A stretch of DNA of 64,000 nucleotides from contig DDPF01000018.1 in NCBI GenBank assembly GCA_002342065.1, positions 123,229-187,228 on the forward strand. Direction: 5' to 3'. The notes beneath the pieces were generated by a model, which worked only from the letters and a program-made list of their open reading frames with translations, was not told where the DNA came from and made no database searches. Positions 51,660 to 58,502 of this stretch are shown here, one piece after another (the stretch's first letter is position 1; each line of letters begins with the position of its first letter). Origin of the DNA: Bacteroidetes bacterium UBA2475 (GTDB lineage: Bacteria; Bacteroidota; Bacteroidia; B-17B0; Aurantibacillaceae). Position numbers and translations under genes: made by a program.

Positions 51660-51890
51660 TTAGTTCAGGGCTTTCATTTCCATGAACATTTCGTTAAAAC
51701 GTAAACGTGTTTTTTCGATGAAGGCTTCGTTAATTATTTTTTTAAGATTTTCAACTCCCTTTACATCTTCAACAGAAAATTTAAAGATCTGCTCCATTGG
51801 TCCGGCTTCAAATTTAACCTGGTATTTATCATTCATCTGAAAAATACTGATGGTCATGCTGTGGTGTGGTATACTATCAATTATTCTCAC
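51660..51890 (-). CDS. Small conserved-looking cytosolic protein, unknown
   Basis: 76 residues starting with GTG at 51890, which overlaps the stop of the upstream gene (GTGA, 4 bases), a sign of translational coupling. It has amphipathic strands (MTISIFQMNDKYQVKFEAG), then helices (VKGVENLKKIINEAFIEKTR). No signal sequence and no recognisable family. It is 5 bases upstream of the ArsC-like gene. The block suggests a shared function that I cannot identify. Confidence 0.65.
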   Translation of the reverse strand: MRIIDSIPHHSMTISIFQMNDKYQVKFEAGPMEQIFKFSVEDVKGVENLKKIINEAFIEKTRLRFNEMFMEMKALN

Positions 51891-52330
51891 TCCACTTCTT
51901 TTTTAAAGTTCAGTAAATTTTTCATAACACCCCACGGACTAACATTTCTATCACCATCTTCGTGAATACGCATTTGAATAGCATGCGCTAAAAGCACATA
52001 ATGTTCGTTACCGGAAGTTTTAAGAAACTCCTCCGCCTTGTCATCACCATTAATAATATTTGCAGTAGCAGCCCATTGAAAAGCTTTTGCATCCATTAAA
52101 AATTTAAAAGCTTTTTCATCTTCCCAAATAGAATTTACAAAAGCAGCCAATACAAAATGTTTGTTATCCATTAAATATTTAAAAGCTTTTTTGTCATCAC
52201 GTATTGCATCAAATACTGCAAGAAGTTCTTTATAACCATTATTCATTAGCCAGTTAAAACCGGCAGTATCATTCATGCAGTGGCGCGTGAGCTGATCGAT
52301 GGCGTGTGTTGAATAATGTTTCATTTGCAA
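51887..52330 (-). CDS. Cytosolic helical-repeat protein, unknown
   Basis: 147 residues with a repeated ~30-residue unit: GYKELLAVFDAIRDDKKAFKYLMDNKHFVLAAFVNSIWEDEKAFKFLMDAKAFQWAATANIINGDDKA contains three similar modules (x-x-x-A-F-K-F/Y-L-M-D-x-K), suggesting a solenoid. It has no signal sequence. First gene of the six-gene minus-strand block (52330 down to 46689). No family recognised; the repeated pattern suggests protein-protein binding. Confidence 0.65.
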   Translation of the reverse strand: MQMKHYSTHAIDQLTRHCMNDTAGFNWLMNNGYKELLAVFDAIRDDKKAFKYLMDNKHFVLAAFVNSIWEDEKAFKFLMDAKAFQWAATANIINGDDKAEEFLKTSGNEHYVLLAHAIQMRIHEDGDRNVSPWGVMKNLLNFKKEVE

Positions 52331-52351
52331 AATTTTATATATTAAAGTTAA

Positions 52352-52380
52352 ACAAAAAACCGCCTTTTCAGACGGCTTTA
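52352..52380 (-). terminator. Terminator downstream of acyl-CoA dehydrogenase
   Basis: On the minus strand, AAAGCCGTC...GGCGGTTTT forms an imperfect stem (one bulge), followed by six T. It lies just past the acyl-CoA dehydrogenase stop and upstream of the 147-residue gene, separating the two transcription units. Confidence 0.75.
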
Positions 52381-52382
52381 AG

Positions 52383-53522
52383 TTATTTTAGTATTTCGCG
52401 GGCTATTACCAATTTTTGAATTTCGCTGGTGCCTTCGCCTATAGTACACAATTTACTATCGCGGTAAAATTTCTCAACCGGAAAATCTTTTGTGTAACCA
52501 TAACCACCAAAAATCTGAACTGCTTCTGTGCTACATCTTACAGCCACTTCGCTGGCGTAATATTTAGCAATAGCACTTTCTTTGGTCATTTTTAAATGTT
52601 TATTTTTCATATCCGCTGCCTGGAACGTTAATAGTTCTGCGGCTTCAAACTCAGTTGCCATATCGGCAATTTTAAATGCAATACCCTGGAATTGTGCAAT
52701 CGGTTTTCCAAATTGCTGACGCTCTTTTGCATATTTAATACTTGCATTTAAAGCGCCTTTTGCAATACCTAAGCTTAATGCAGCGATTGAAATACGGCCA
52801 CCATCCAATACTTTCATGGCTTGCACGAAACCATCACCAACATTACCTAACACTTGTGATTTATGTACGCGACAATTCTCGAAAATTAATTCAGCAGTTT
52901 CGCTGGCACGCATACCTAATTTATTTTCTTTTTTACCACCACGGAAACCCGGAGTTGTGCGTTCAACAATAAATGCTGTAATACCATGACTGTCTAAAAG
53001 TTCCCCTGTACGTGCCAACACAACAGCAACGTTTCCGGAGATGCCGTGCGTGATCCAATTCTTCGTTCCGTTCAACACCCAATAGTCGCCATCTTGTTTT
53101 GCAACACATTGCATACGCATTGCATCGCTACCGGTGTTAGCTTCTGTTAAGCCCCATGCACCTATCCACTCTGCAGTTGCAAGTTTTGGTAAATATTTTT
53201 TCTTTTGCTCTTCGTTACCGAATTGTAAAATGTGGCCTGTACACAAACTATTATGCGCAGCCATTGATAAAGCTATAGAACCGCAAATGCTTCCTAATTC
53301 TGTAATTGCAGTTACGTATTCTGTATAACTAAAACCTGAACCGCCATATTCTGTTGGAACCAAAACGCCCATTAAACCTAAGTCGCCAAGTTTTTTAAAA
53401 ACTTCTACAGGAAATTCCTGAGACTCATCCCACTCCATCATTTTAGGATAGATATGTTCTTTACCAAATTTGCGGATCATATCCGCGATCATTGTTTGAT
53501 TTTCGTTCAATTGAAAATTCAT
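52383..53522 (-). CDS. Acyl-CoA dehydrogenase
   Basis: FAD enzyme introducing the alpha-beta double bond of acyl-CoA thioesters. From the ATG at 53522 (MNFQLNENQTMIADMIRKFG) it has 379 residues. An upstream in-frame ATG (53555) would add MSGTLLEHGVG and overlap the apt gene by 19 bases, so the shorter start is preferred. Motifs include GAWGLTEANTGSDAMRMQC (FAD), KENKLGMRASETAELIFENC and FYRDSKLCTIGEGTSEIQKL, whose glutamate (GEGT) is the likely catalytic base. The substrate chain length cannot be read. It starts 14 bases after apt and ends at a terminator. Confidence 0.93.
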   Translation of the reverse strand: MNFQLNENQTMIADMIRKFGKEHIYPKMMEWDESQEFPVEVFKKLGDLGLMGVLVPTEYGGSGFSYTEYVTAITELGSICGSIALSMAAHNSLCTGHILQFGNEEQKKKYLPKLATAEWIGAWGLTEANTGSDAMRMQCVAKQDGDYWVLNGTKNWITHGISGNVAVVLARTGELLDSHGITAFIVERTTPGFRGGKKENKLGMRASETAELIFENCRVHKSQVLGNVGDGFVQAMKVLDGGRISIAALSLGIAKGALNASIKYAKERQQFGKPIAQFQGIAFKIADMATEFEAAELLTFQAADMKNKHLKMTKESAIAKYYASEVAVRCSTEAVQIFGGYGYTKDFPVEKFYRDSKLCTIGEGTSEIQKLVIAREILK

Positions 53523-53536
53523 ACCAACTCCGTGCT

Positions 53537-54064
53537 CTAATAGTGTACCAGACATGTTATATTATTTGAATGATTAATTAATTTTTTTTCGCCGTTCAGA
53601 AAATCTAAACCTATCACAAAGTTAAACCCTAAAACGAAAGCACCTAATTTTTTAACAAGATTTGCTGCTGCTTCTGCAGTGCCACCCGTTGCCAGAAGGT
53701 CGTCATGAATAATAACCTTCCATCCTTTTTGCAAAGAATCTTCGTGCATTTCTATTTTTGCTGAGCCATATTCAAGGTCGTATTCGTAATTAACAGTTTT
53801 ATACGGCAATTTACCTGCTTTGCGCACTAAAACAAAAGGGATATCCAATTTATTGGCAATTAAGAAACCGAATAAAAAACCACGGCTTTCTATACCAATA
53901 ATTGCATCAGGTTTTTGATCGAGACGAGAAATAAATTCGTCAACAATGCGTGAACATAATTTTTGATCGTAAAATAATGGTGTAACATCTTTAAAAATAA
54001 TTCCTGGTTTCGGGAAATCAGGAATATCCCGGATGGTTTGTATTATTGCTTGTTCAAGATTCAT
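53537..54064 (-). CDS. apt: Adenine phosphoribosyltransferase
   Basis: Converts adenine plus PRPP to AMP in purine salvage. 175 residues with IQTIRDIPDFPKPGIIFKDV at the N-terminus (typical of Apt), the RGFLFG loop and the PRPP-binding signature VIIHDDLLATGGTAEAAANL. Length matches E. coli Apt. It leads a minus-strand pair with the acyl-CoA dehydrogenase 14 bases downstream. A TATGTTTG -7 box (54075-54082) lies 11 bases before the ATG, but no -33 element at proper distance was found. Confidence 0.95.
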   Translation of the reverse strand: MNLEQAIIQTIRDIPDFPKPGIIFKDVTPLFYDQKLCSRIVDEFISRLDQKPDAIIGIESRGFLFGFLIANKLDIPFVLVRKAGKLPYKTVNYEYDLEYGSAKIEMHEDSLQKGWKVIIHDDLLATGGTAEAAANLVKKLGAFVLGFNFVIGLDFLNGEKKLINHSNNITCLVHY

Positions 54065-54074
54065 TTAGGAATTA

Positions 54075-54082
54075 CAAACATA
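54075..54082 (-). promoter_or_regulatory. -7 box (TATGTTTG) upstream of apt
   Basis: Exact TAnnTTTG on the minus strand, 10 bases before the apt ATG. No TTG at the required 17-23 bases upstream, so it is only a partial promoter match. Confidence 0.4.
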
Positions 54083-54125
54083 ACATAAAAAGGGAGAAAA
54101 CACACACTTTATAACAAAAAAATTT

Positions 54126-54301
54126 AACCACATAGACACATAGTTATCCTCCTTTGGAGGAGGTGCCTGGAGGGCGGAGGAGGAAATTTATTTTCAAAAT
54201 TTGAGTAAGAAAACATAGTTATTTTCTTTGCCTTGCAAAGAAAATTATGTGAACCTTTTATGTGGCTAGTTAGATCTCTCGTTCTATGTTTCTATGTGGT
54301 T
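54126..54301. repeat. AACCACATAG-family palindromic element without a gene (copy 4)
   Basis: Outer arms AACCACATAGACACATAG (54126-54143) and CTATGTTTCTATGTGGTT (54284-54301). The interior has an 11-bp perfect hairpin ATTTTCTTTGC-CTT-GCAAAGAAAAT (54221-54245). Near the left arm another short palindrome, TCCTCC-TTT-GGAGGA (54147-54161), opens a GC-richer stretch (to about 54183) unlike copies 2 and 3, probably a nested repeat. Confidence 0.75.
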
Positions 54302-54307
54302 AAAAAT

Positions 54308-54342
54308 TCAATCCCCCTAACCCCCTTCTCCAAGGGGGAATT
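54308..54342. repeat. Pyrimidine-rich intergenic repeat, second copy
   Basis: 35 bases identical to 50477-50511 except one position (TCAATCCCCCTAACCCCCTT... versus ...ACCCCCC...). Here it is intergenic and lies 6 bases after the right end of the palindromic element. Confidence 0.85.
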
Positions 54343-54351
54343 AGCAGAATA

Positions 54352-54380
54352 AAAAAAGCCCCGCATAACGGAGCTTTCTA
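54352..54380 (-). terminator. Terminator downstream of the DUF4920 gene
   Basis: Minus-strand hairpin AAAGCTCCG/CGGGGCTTT (one mismatch or bulge, 5-base loop) followed by six T. It lies 25 bases beyond the DUF4920 gene stop. Confidence 0.8.
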
Positions 54381-54405
54381 TTAACTAATAACTACTCGCA
54401 ATTAA

Positions 54406-54879
54406 CTACTCTACAACCAAAATTCCATTCGCTAATAAACGAATTTCGCTTTTTGGAGCTGTAATAGCATCAATTTCTTTTTGAGGTTTTTTACCGTCTT
54501 CTGCGTAATGCTTTAACTCAGCAACGGAAGTTGTTTTCGTAAAAGCAATGCCATCCAACACAATGTTCTTGCCCGAAAGTGCGCTTGGAACAAAGAAAGC
54601 GTAGTCTTTCATTTTTACAAATGCTTTTGTTGTATCGTTAACCTGTAATGTTAACCAGCATCCTTTGCTCGAACAAACATCTAATACTTTACCTGTAACT
54701 TTTACTGGAATAGTATCTTTGCCTTTCATTAAAGTTGGTAATTCTTTTGCTGCAACAGAATTTTTATTATCGGTCTTTTCACCATATACATCTCCCGCTT
54801 TTGCTTTACCTGCTGGAGGCTGAGCCATTGCTAAATTTGTAATGAATACAATTATAAATGCGAAAATTATTTTTTTCAT
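54406..54879 (-). CDS. DUF4920 family secreted protein
   Basis: 157 residues with signal peptide (MKKIIFAFIIVFITNLAMAQ). The mature domain VKVTGKVLDVCSSKGCWLTL, with two cysteines spaced as in DVCSSKGCW, and FVKMKDYAFFVPSALSGK, is an OB-fold-like DUF4920. Family members in Bacteroidota are periplasmic with no assigned role; the paired cysteines may bind metal or form a disulfide. It follows the GAPDH gene by 20 bases on the same strand and ends at a terminator. Confidence 0.88.
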   Translation of the reverse strand: MKKIIFAFIIVFITNLAMAQPPAGKAKAGDVYGEKTDNKNSVAAKELPTLMKGKDTIPVKVTGKVLDVCSSKGCWLTLQVNDTTKAFVKMKDYAFFVPSALSGKNIVLDGIAFTKTTSVAELKHYAEDGKKPQKEIDAITAPKSEIRLLANGILVVE

Positions 54880-54899
54880 TTTATTTTTTTCTTAAATGA

Positions 54900-56363
54900 T
54901 TAGTAATAAACTGGTCTTCTAACTTCGCTAATATGTTTACTGAAACGAATAACCTGGCGAGTGTATCCATACTCGTTATCGTACCAAACGTAAAGCACAA
55001 TACTCTTTTTATCAGGAGAAACAATTGTTGCCTGACTATCAAAAACACTTGGACAAGAGCTTCCGATAATATCTGTACTTACTAATTCGTTACTAAAAGC
55101 GTATTGAATTTGTTCAACCAAAGCACCTTGTAAAGCGTAACGTTTAATAATTTCGTTCACTTCGTCTTTAGTAATTTCTTTATTGATATTTAAATTTAAG
55201 ATAGCCAAACTTACATTTGGGGTTGGCACACGTACTGAATTTGCAGTGAACTTTCCACTTAAATGCGGTAATACTTTTTTCAACGCACTCTCTGCACCTG
55301 TTTCTGTAATAACCATGTTTAAAGCGGCAGAGCGACCACGACGATATTTTGGATGATAATTATCCAATAAATTCTGATCATTCGTATACGAGTGAACCGT
55401 TTCTATATGTCCTTTTTGAATTCCTAATTCTTTATCAATTACCTGTAAAATAGGCATGATGGCATTGGTTGTGCAACTTGCTGCCGAAAAAATAGTTTCT
55501 TTTTTTACATCAACTGTTTCGTGATTTACACCGTGAACAACATTTGGCACATCTCCTTTTGCCGGTGCCGTTAATAATACTTTTGAAACACCTTTTGATT
55601 TTAAATGGCGGCTTAATTCCTCACGATCTCTAAAAACACCCGTGTTATCAATAACCAATGCATCACGAATTCCGTATTTTGTGTAATCAATATCTTCTGG
55701 ATTTTTTGCATCTATCATATAAACAGTGTGGCCGTTAATGATCAACGCTTTATTTTCAAGATCTTCAATAACAGTTCCCGGAAAAGGACCGTGCACTGAA
55801 TCGGTACGTAAAAGATCGGCGCGTTTTACAATTTCAATATCGCTATTGCCACGTGTAACAATTGCTTTTAAACGCAACTGTTCGCCTTTACCTGCCTGCG
55901 CAATTAATTCGCGGGCGGCCAAACGACCAATACGGCCAAAACCATAAAGCACTACATCCTTTGGTATTACCGGGTTTGTAACGCCCAGCATATCTTTTAA
56001 TTTATCGTTTATAAAATCGGTTTGCGATTTGTATTTTACTTTTTCCTGATCCCACTCAAAAGCTAATTTTCCAATATCAATTCTTCCAGCACCTACTTTT
56101 GATTCAGAGATCTCTTGTGCAATAGCAACTGTTTCGTAAATTGAAATTGGCTTTTTTACAATATTTTTTGCGTATAAATGCAGGTTCATTATTTCACTTG
56201 CACTTCTATCTACTAATTGGTTACGAAACAAAATAAGCTCGATAGATCTTTCGAACCATAGTTTACCCACTATATTTATAAGGTCTAATGCTGCCTTCTC
56301 TTGTTTGATCCAATCGTTAAGCTGAGACTTATAATCCGTGTTTGTTTTTTCTAAAGATTCCAT
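54900..56363 (-). CDS. Glyceraldehyde-3-phosphate dehydrogenase, long form with N-terminal extension
   Basis: Glycolytic/gluconeogenic NAD(P)-dependent oxidation of glyceraldehyde-3-phosphate. The 487-residue protein has an extra ~130 residues ahead of the Rossmann start VVLYGFGRIGRLAA (G141-R147). The catalytic cysteine is C297 in SAASCTTNAI with H324 in ETVHSYTND, and RYRRGRSAALNM-like text follows (phosphate site). Ordinary GAPDH is ~335 residues; the N-terminal region (KLWFERSIELILFRNQLVDR) is helical and of unknown role. Promoter TTG-N20-TACTTTTG precedes it; the DUF4920 gene follows 20 bases downstream. Confidence 0.93.
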   Translation of the reverse strand: MESLEKTNTDYKSQLNDWIKQEKAALDLINIVGKLWFERSIELILFRNQLVDRSASEIMNLHLYAKNIVKKPISIYETVAIAQEISESKVGAGRIDIGKLAFEWDQEKVKYKSQTDFINDKLKDMLGVTNPVIPKDVVLYGFGRIGRLAARELIAQAGKGEQLRLKAIVTRGNSDIEIVKRADLLRTDSVHGPFPGTVIEDLENKALIINGHTVYMIDAKNPEDIDYTKYGIRDALVIDNTGVFRDREELSRHLKSKGVSKVLLTAPAKGDVPNVVHGVNHETVDVKKETIFSAASCTTNAIMPILQVIDKELGIQKGHIETVHSYTNDQNLLDNYHPKYRRGRSAALNMVITETGAESALKKVLPHLSGKFTANSVRVPTPNVSLAILNLNINKEITKDEVNEIIKRYALQGALVEQIQYAFSNELVSTDIIGSSCPSVFDSQATIVSPDKKSIVLYVWYDNEYGYTRQVIRFSKHISEVRRPVYY

Positions 56364-56380
56364 AATGAATTAATTTTGTG

Positions 56381-56411
56381 CAAAAGTATCAAATCCTTGT
56401 TGAACGGCCAA
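56381..56411 (-). promoter_or_regulatory. GAPDH promoter, TTG-N20-TAnnTTTG
   Basis: On the minus strand, TTG (56411-56409), 20 bases, TACTTTTG (56388-56381), 17 bases before the ATG at 56363. Both boxes and the spacing fit the Bacteroidota primary-sigma consensus. Confidence 0.78.
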
Positions 56412-56464
56412 TTTTGTTGATAAAGTAAGCTATTAATGTTTATAAAAACCTCTTAAATAAAATA

Positions 56465-56628
56465 GCCACGAATTTCACTAATTTCTCTAATTCTTTGAAA
56501 AAATAATGCAAACTTTTGTTTTGTGTGAATTGGTTGTAATCCTTATTAAATAAGGATTACAATTTAATTTCACCAAAAACCAAACAATGGTTTTGAAATT
56601 TTTTGCGATAATTAGTGTAATTAGTGGC
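56465..56628. repeat. GCCACGAATT-type palindromic element with inner hairpin
   Basis: Outer arms GCCACGAATTTCACTAATT (56465-56483) and AATTAGTGTAATTAGTGGC (56610-56628) are inverted at 17 of 19 positions. Inside is a 14-bp perfect hairpin with one central base, TTGTAATCCTTATT-A-AATAAGGATTACAA (56534-56562). The outer-arm plus inner-hairpin plan resembles the AACCACATAG family, but the sequences differ. Confidence 0.75.
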
Positions 56629-56685
56629 AAAACCTGAACTGGAGTTAAATTAACAAAAATAACCCCAATATTAGTTGCAAATAAC

Positions 56686-56693
56686 TAAATTTG
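56686..56693 (+). promoter_or_regulatory. -7 box (TAAATTTG) upstream of the DUF4834 gene
   Basis: Exact TAnnTTTG, 8 bases before the ATG at 56702. This would give a very short leader, with no Shine-Dalgarno text visible. No well-placed -33 TTG. Confidence 0.4.
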
Positions 56694-56701
56694 TACATAT
56701 T

Positions 56702-56932
56702 ATGAGAGATATAATCTGGACATTAATTGTTGTTTGGTTAATTTATAAACTGGTAGATATTTTTAGAGGAAGTACTAAAAAATCTTTTGCAAATAATTCT
56801 GCCAATCAAAACTTGCATAACGATCAGAATACTACTACCACAAACTTTTCCGCTAAAAAAGATCCCAAAGAAGTAATTCAAAAAAGCGCCGATAAAGAAG
56901 GCGACTACGTGGATTTTGAAGAGATAAAATAA
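56702..56932 (+). CDS. DUF4834 family single-pass membrane protein
   Basis: 76 residues. The N-terminus MRDIIWTLIVVWLIYKLVDIF is one membrane anchor, followed by a soluble charged tail (SANQNLHNDQNTTTTNFSAKK, then KEGDYVDFEEIK), the signature of DUF4834. Its role is unknown. The frame could begin at TTG 56675 (adding MQITKFVHI), but that contains the promoter -7 box, so ATG 56702 is chosen. It is divergent from the GAPDH gene and its stop faces the carA 3' end across a repeat. Confidence 0.82.
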   Translation: MRDIIWTLIVVWLIYKLVDIFRGSTKKSFANNSANQNLHNDQNTTTTNFSAKKDPKEVIQKSADKEGDYVDFEEIK

Positions 56933-56933
56933 A

Positions 56934-57010
56934 CTAATGTAAAATGTAATATCGCAAAGGTAAGATGGAGGTTAGCACTTTTCCATTTCCCCTCTTACAT
57001 CTTCCATTTT
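56934..57010. repeat. AAAATGG-type inverted repeat, copy 2
   Basis: Between the DUF4834 gene and carA, TGTAAAATG and AAAGGTAAGATGGA (left) oppose CTTTTCCATTT and CTTACATCTTCCATTTT (right). AAAGGTAAGATGGA is shared exactly with the reverse complement of the right arm at 31027-31110. Imperfect palindrome, non-coding, between convergent genes. Confidence 0.5.
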
Positions 57011-58144
57011 TTAGGCTGTTTCTTTCTTCAGACTTTTTACTTTTTCTATCATCACCACAAATTCATCAAACAAATATCTTGCGTCAAGTGGTCCGGGACA
57101 AGCCTCGGGATGGTATTGCACAGAGAAAGCATTTTTATTTTTAAGTCTTATACCTTCAATGGTTCCGTCATTTAAATTTATATGCGTGATCTCGATATTT
57201 GGATTTTTCTTTATGTCTTCAGGATTTAAACCGAAACCATGATTTTGAGAAGTGATCTCGCTTTTACCACTGATAAGATTTTGTACCGGCGCATTAATTC
57301 CGCGATGTCCTGCATGCATTTTAAAAGTTGAAATGCCTTGCGATTCCCCTAATAACTGGTGTCCTAAACAAATACCAAAAACAGGAATATCGGTATCAAC
57401 CAATTCTTTTACAAAGGCAGAATCTTTTGGCATAGCACCTGGATCGCCGGGACCGTTAGATAACATAATGCCATCGGGTTTAAAAGCAAGAACTTCTTCT
57501 ATTGTTGTTTTCATTGGAAAAACTTTTAAATAACAATTGCGTTCGGCCAGTGATCTTAAAATATTTTTTTTAACGCCATAATCAATAACAGCTACTTTAT
57601 GCTTGGCTTTTTCTTCACCATAAAAATAACTTTGTTTAGTAGAAACCTTTGAGGACAATTCCAGTCCTTCCATTTTTGGAACTTTGGCCAATTGTTTTTT
57701 TAAAGCATCAACATCTAAATTATCGGAAGAGATGATACAGTTCATTGAGCCGCGATCTCTTATATAACGGACGATAGCGCGGGTATCTACATCGCTTATA
57801 GAAACAATGTTTGACTCTTCGAAATACTGCTGCAAACTTTTTTGTGCGCGTGGGCGCGAGAAACCGGTATTGAATTTTTTGCAAACCATGCCTGCAATTT
57901 TTATACCGTCGCTTTCAACTTCACTATCTTCGATACCGTAGTTACCAATGTGTGAGCTTGCCATTACAACAATTTGTCCGAAATAAGAAGGGTCGGTAAA
58001 AATTTCCTGGTAGCCTGTCATGCCAGTGTTAAAGCAGATCTCGCCGGTTGTGGTGCCAATTTTTCCGGCAGCTTTTCCCTCAAACACTTTTCCATCTTCG
58101 AGTACAAGGAGTGCCTTTGGGTGAGAAGAATATTTTAAATGCAT
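57011..58144 (-). CDS. carA: Carbamoyl phosphate synthase small subunit
   Basis: Glutamine amidotransferase subunit that supplies ammonia to the large subunit for carbamoyl phosphate, feeding pyrimidine and arginine synthesis. 377 residues: N-terminal CarA domain (LLVLEDGKVFEGKAAG, GEICFNTGMTGYQEIFTDPS), then the class I GATase domain with the nucleophile in PVFGICLGHQLLG, QNHGFGL and the histidine/glutamate pair of VQYHPEACPGP. carB is not adjacent. Same-strand neighbours are absent, so it is a single-gene unit in this window. Confidence 0.95.
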   Translation of the reverse strand: MHLKYSSHPKALLVLEDGKVFEGKAAGKIGTTTGEICFNTGMTGYQEIFTDPSYFGQIVVMASSHIGNYGIEDSEVESDGIKIAGMVCKKFNTGFSRPRAQKSLQQYFEESNIVSISDVDTRAIVRYIRDRGSMNCIISSDNLDVDALKKQLAKVPKMEGLELSSKVSTKQSYFYGEEKAKHKVAVIDYGVKKNILRSLAERNCYLKVFPMKTTIEEVLAFKPDGIMLSNGPGDPGAMPKDSAFVKELVDTDIPVFGICLGHQLLGESQGISTFKMHAGHRGINAPVQNLISGKSEITSQNHGFGLNPEDIKKNPNIEITHINLNDGTIEGIRLKNKNAFSVQYHPEACPGPLDARYLFDEFVVMIEKVKSLKKETA

Positions 58145-58502
58145 AGTTTTTTTAGAGTATAATTAGAGTACAAATTCTAAACCGTAAAGTTGCATTTTTT
58201 TTAATTTGCTTTTTTTGAATGTTAATTTGTTTTTAAAACTTGGAGATTTTATACAGCCATTATAATCCATTTACTCGGCGAATGACGTCCTTTAAACAAA
58301 ATTTTGAAGTTTTTTTTATAAAAACGAGGTAAAAATGAAATGTGACCCAACCTTTATGCAAAACAGAACGTGTTTATAAGCGATCAGATAATGAAGAAAT
58401 GATTAACTATTGCCTCTTAGTAAAAACTGTTTGTTATTGCCTAAATTATTAGATTATTTAAAACATAAACCTTATATTAGCTAATTAAAATTCTCCTATA
58501 TT
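58145..58502. other. 358-base gap between carA and the type B T9SS gene
   Basis: No supported gene, RNA or terminator. A 14-codon ORF with a GAGG-like ribosome site at 58335-58379 is noted but not claimed. The region is AT-rich and should hold divergent promoters; I see no exact TAnnTTTG match for either gene. Confidence 0.5.

Larger units (their letters stand above)
54065..54405. other. 341-base gap filled with stacked repeat elements
   Basis: Between apt and the DUF4920 gene lie an apt -7 box (54075-54082), an AACCACATAG-family palindromic element (54126-54301) with a nested TCCTCC-TTT-GGAGGA phrase (54147-54161), a copy of the SPLEKGG-type repeat (54308-54342) and the DUF4920 terminator (54352-54380). 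No gene. Confidence 0.75.
56364..56701. other. 338-base intergenic stretch with promoter and palindromic repeat
   Basis: Between the divergent GAPDH gene and the DUF4834 gene lie, from left to right, the GAPDH promoter (56381-56411), a repeat of the GCCACGAATT type with inner hairpin (56465-56628) and the -7 box of the DUF4834 gene (56686-56693). Nothing coding. Confidence 0.7.

Noticed and set aside
53523..53555. Upstream ATG extending acyl-CoA dehydrogenase by 11 residues
   Set aside because: It overlaps apt by 19 bases and the residues do not belong to the family's usual N-terminus.
58335..58379. 14-codon ORF (MKCDPTFMQNRTCL) with GAGG-like ribosome site upstream of the type B gene
   Set aside because: Too short to judge and no evident leader-peptide logic (no run of regulatory codons); no conservation information.
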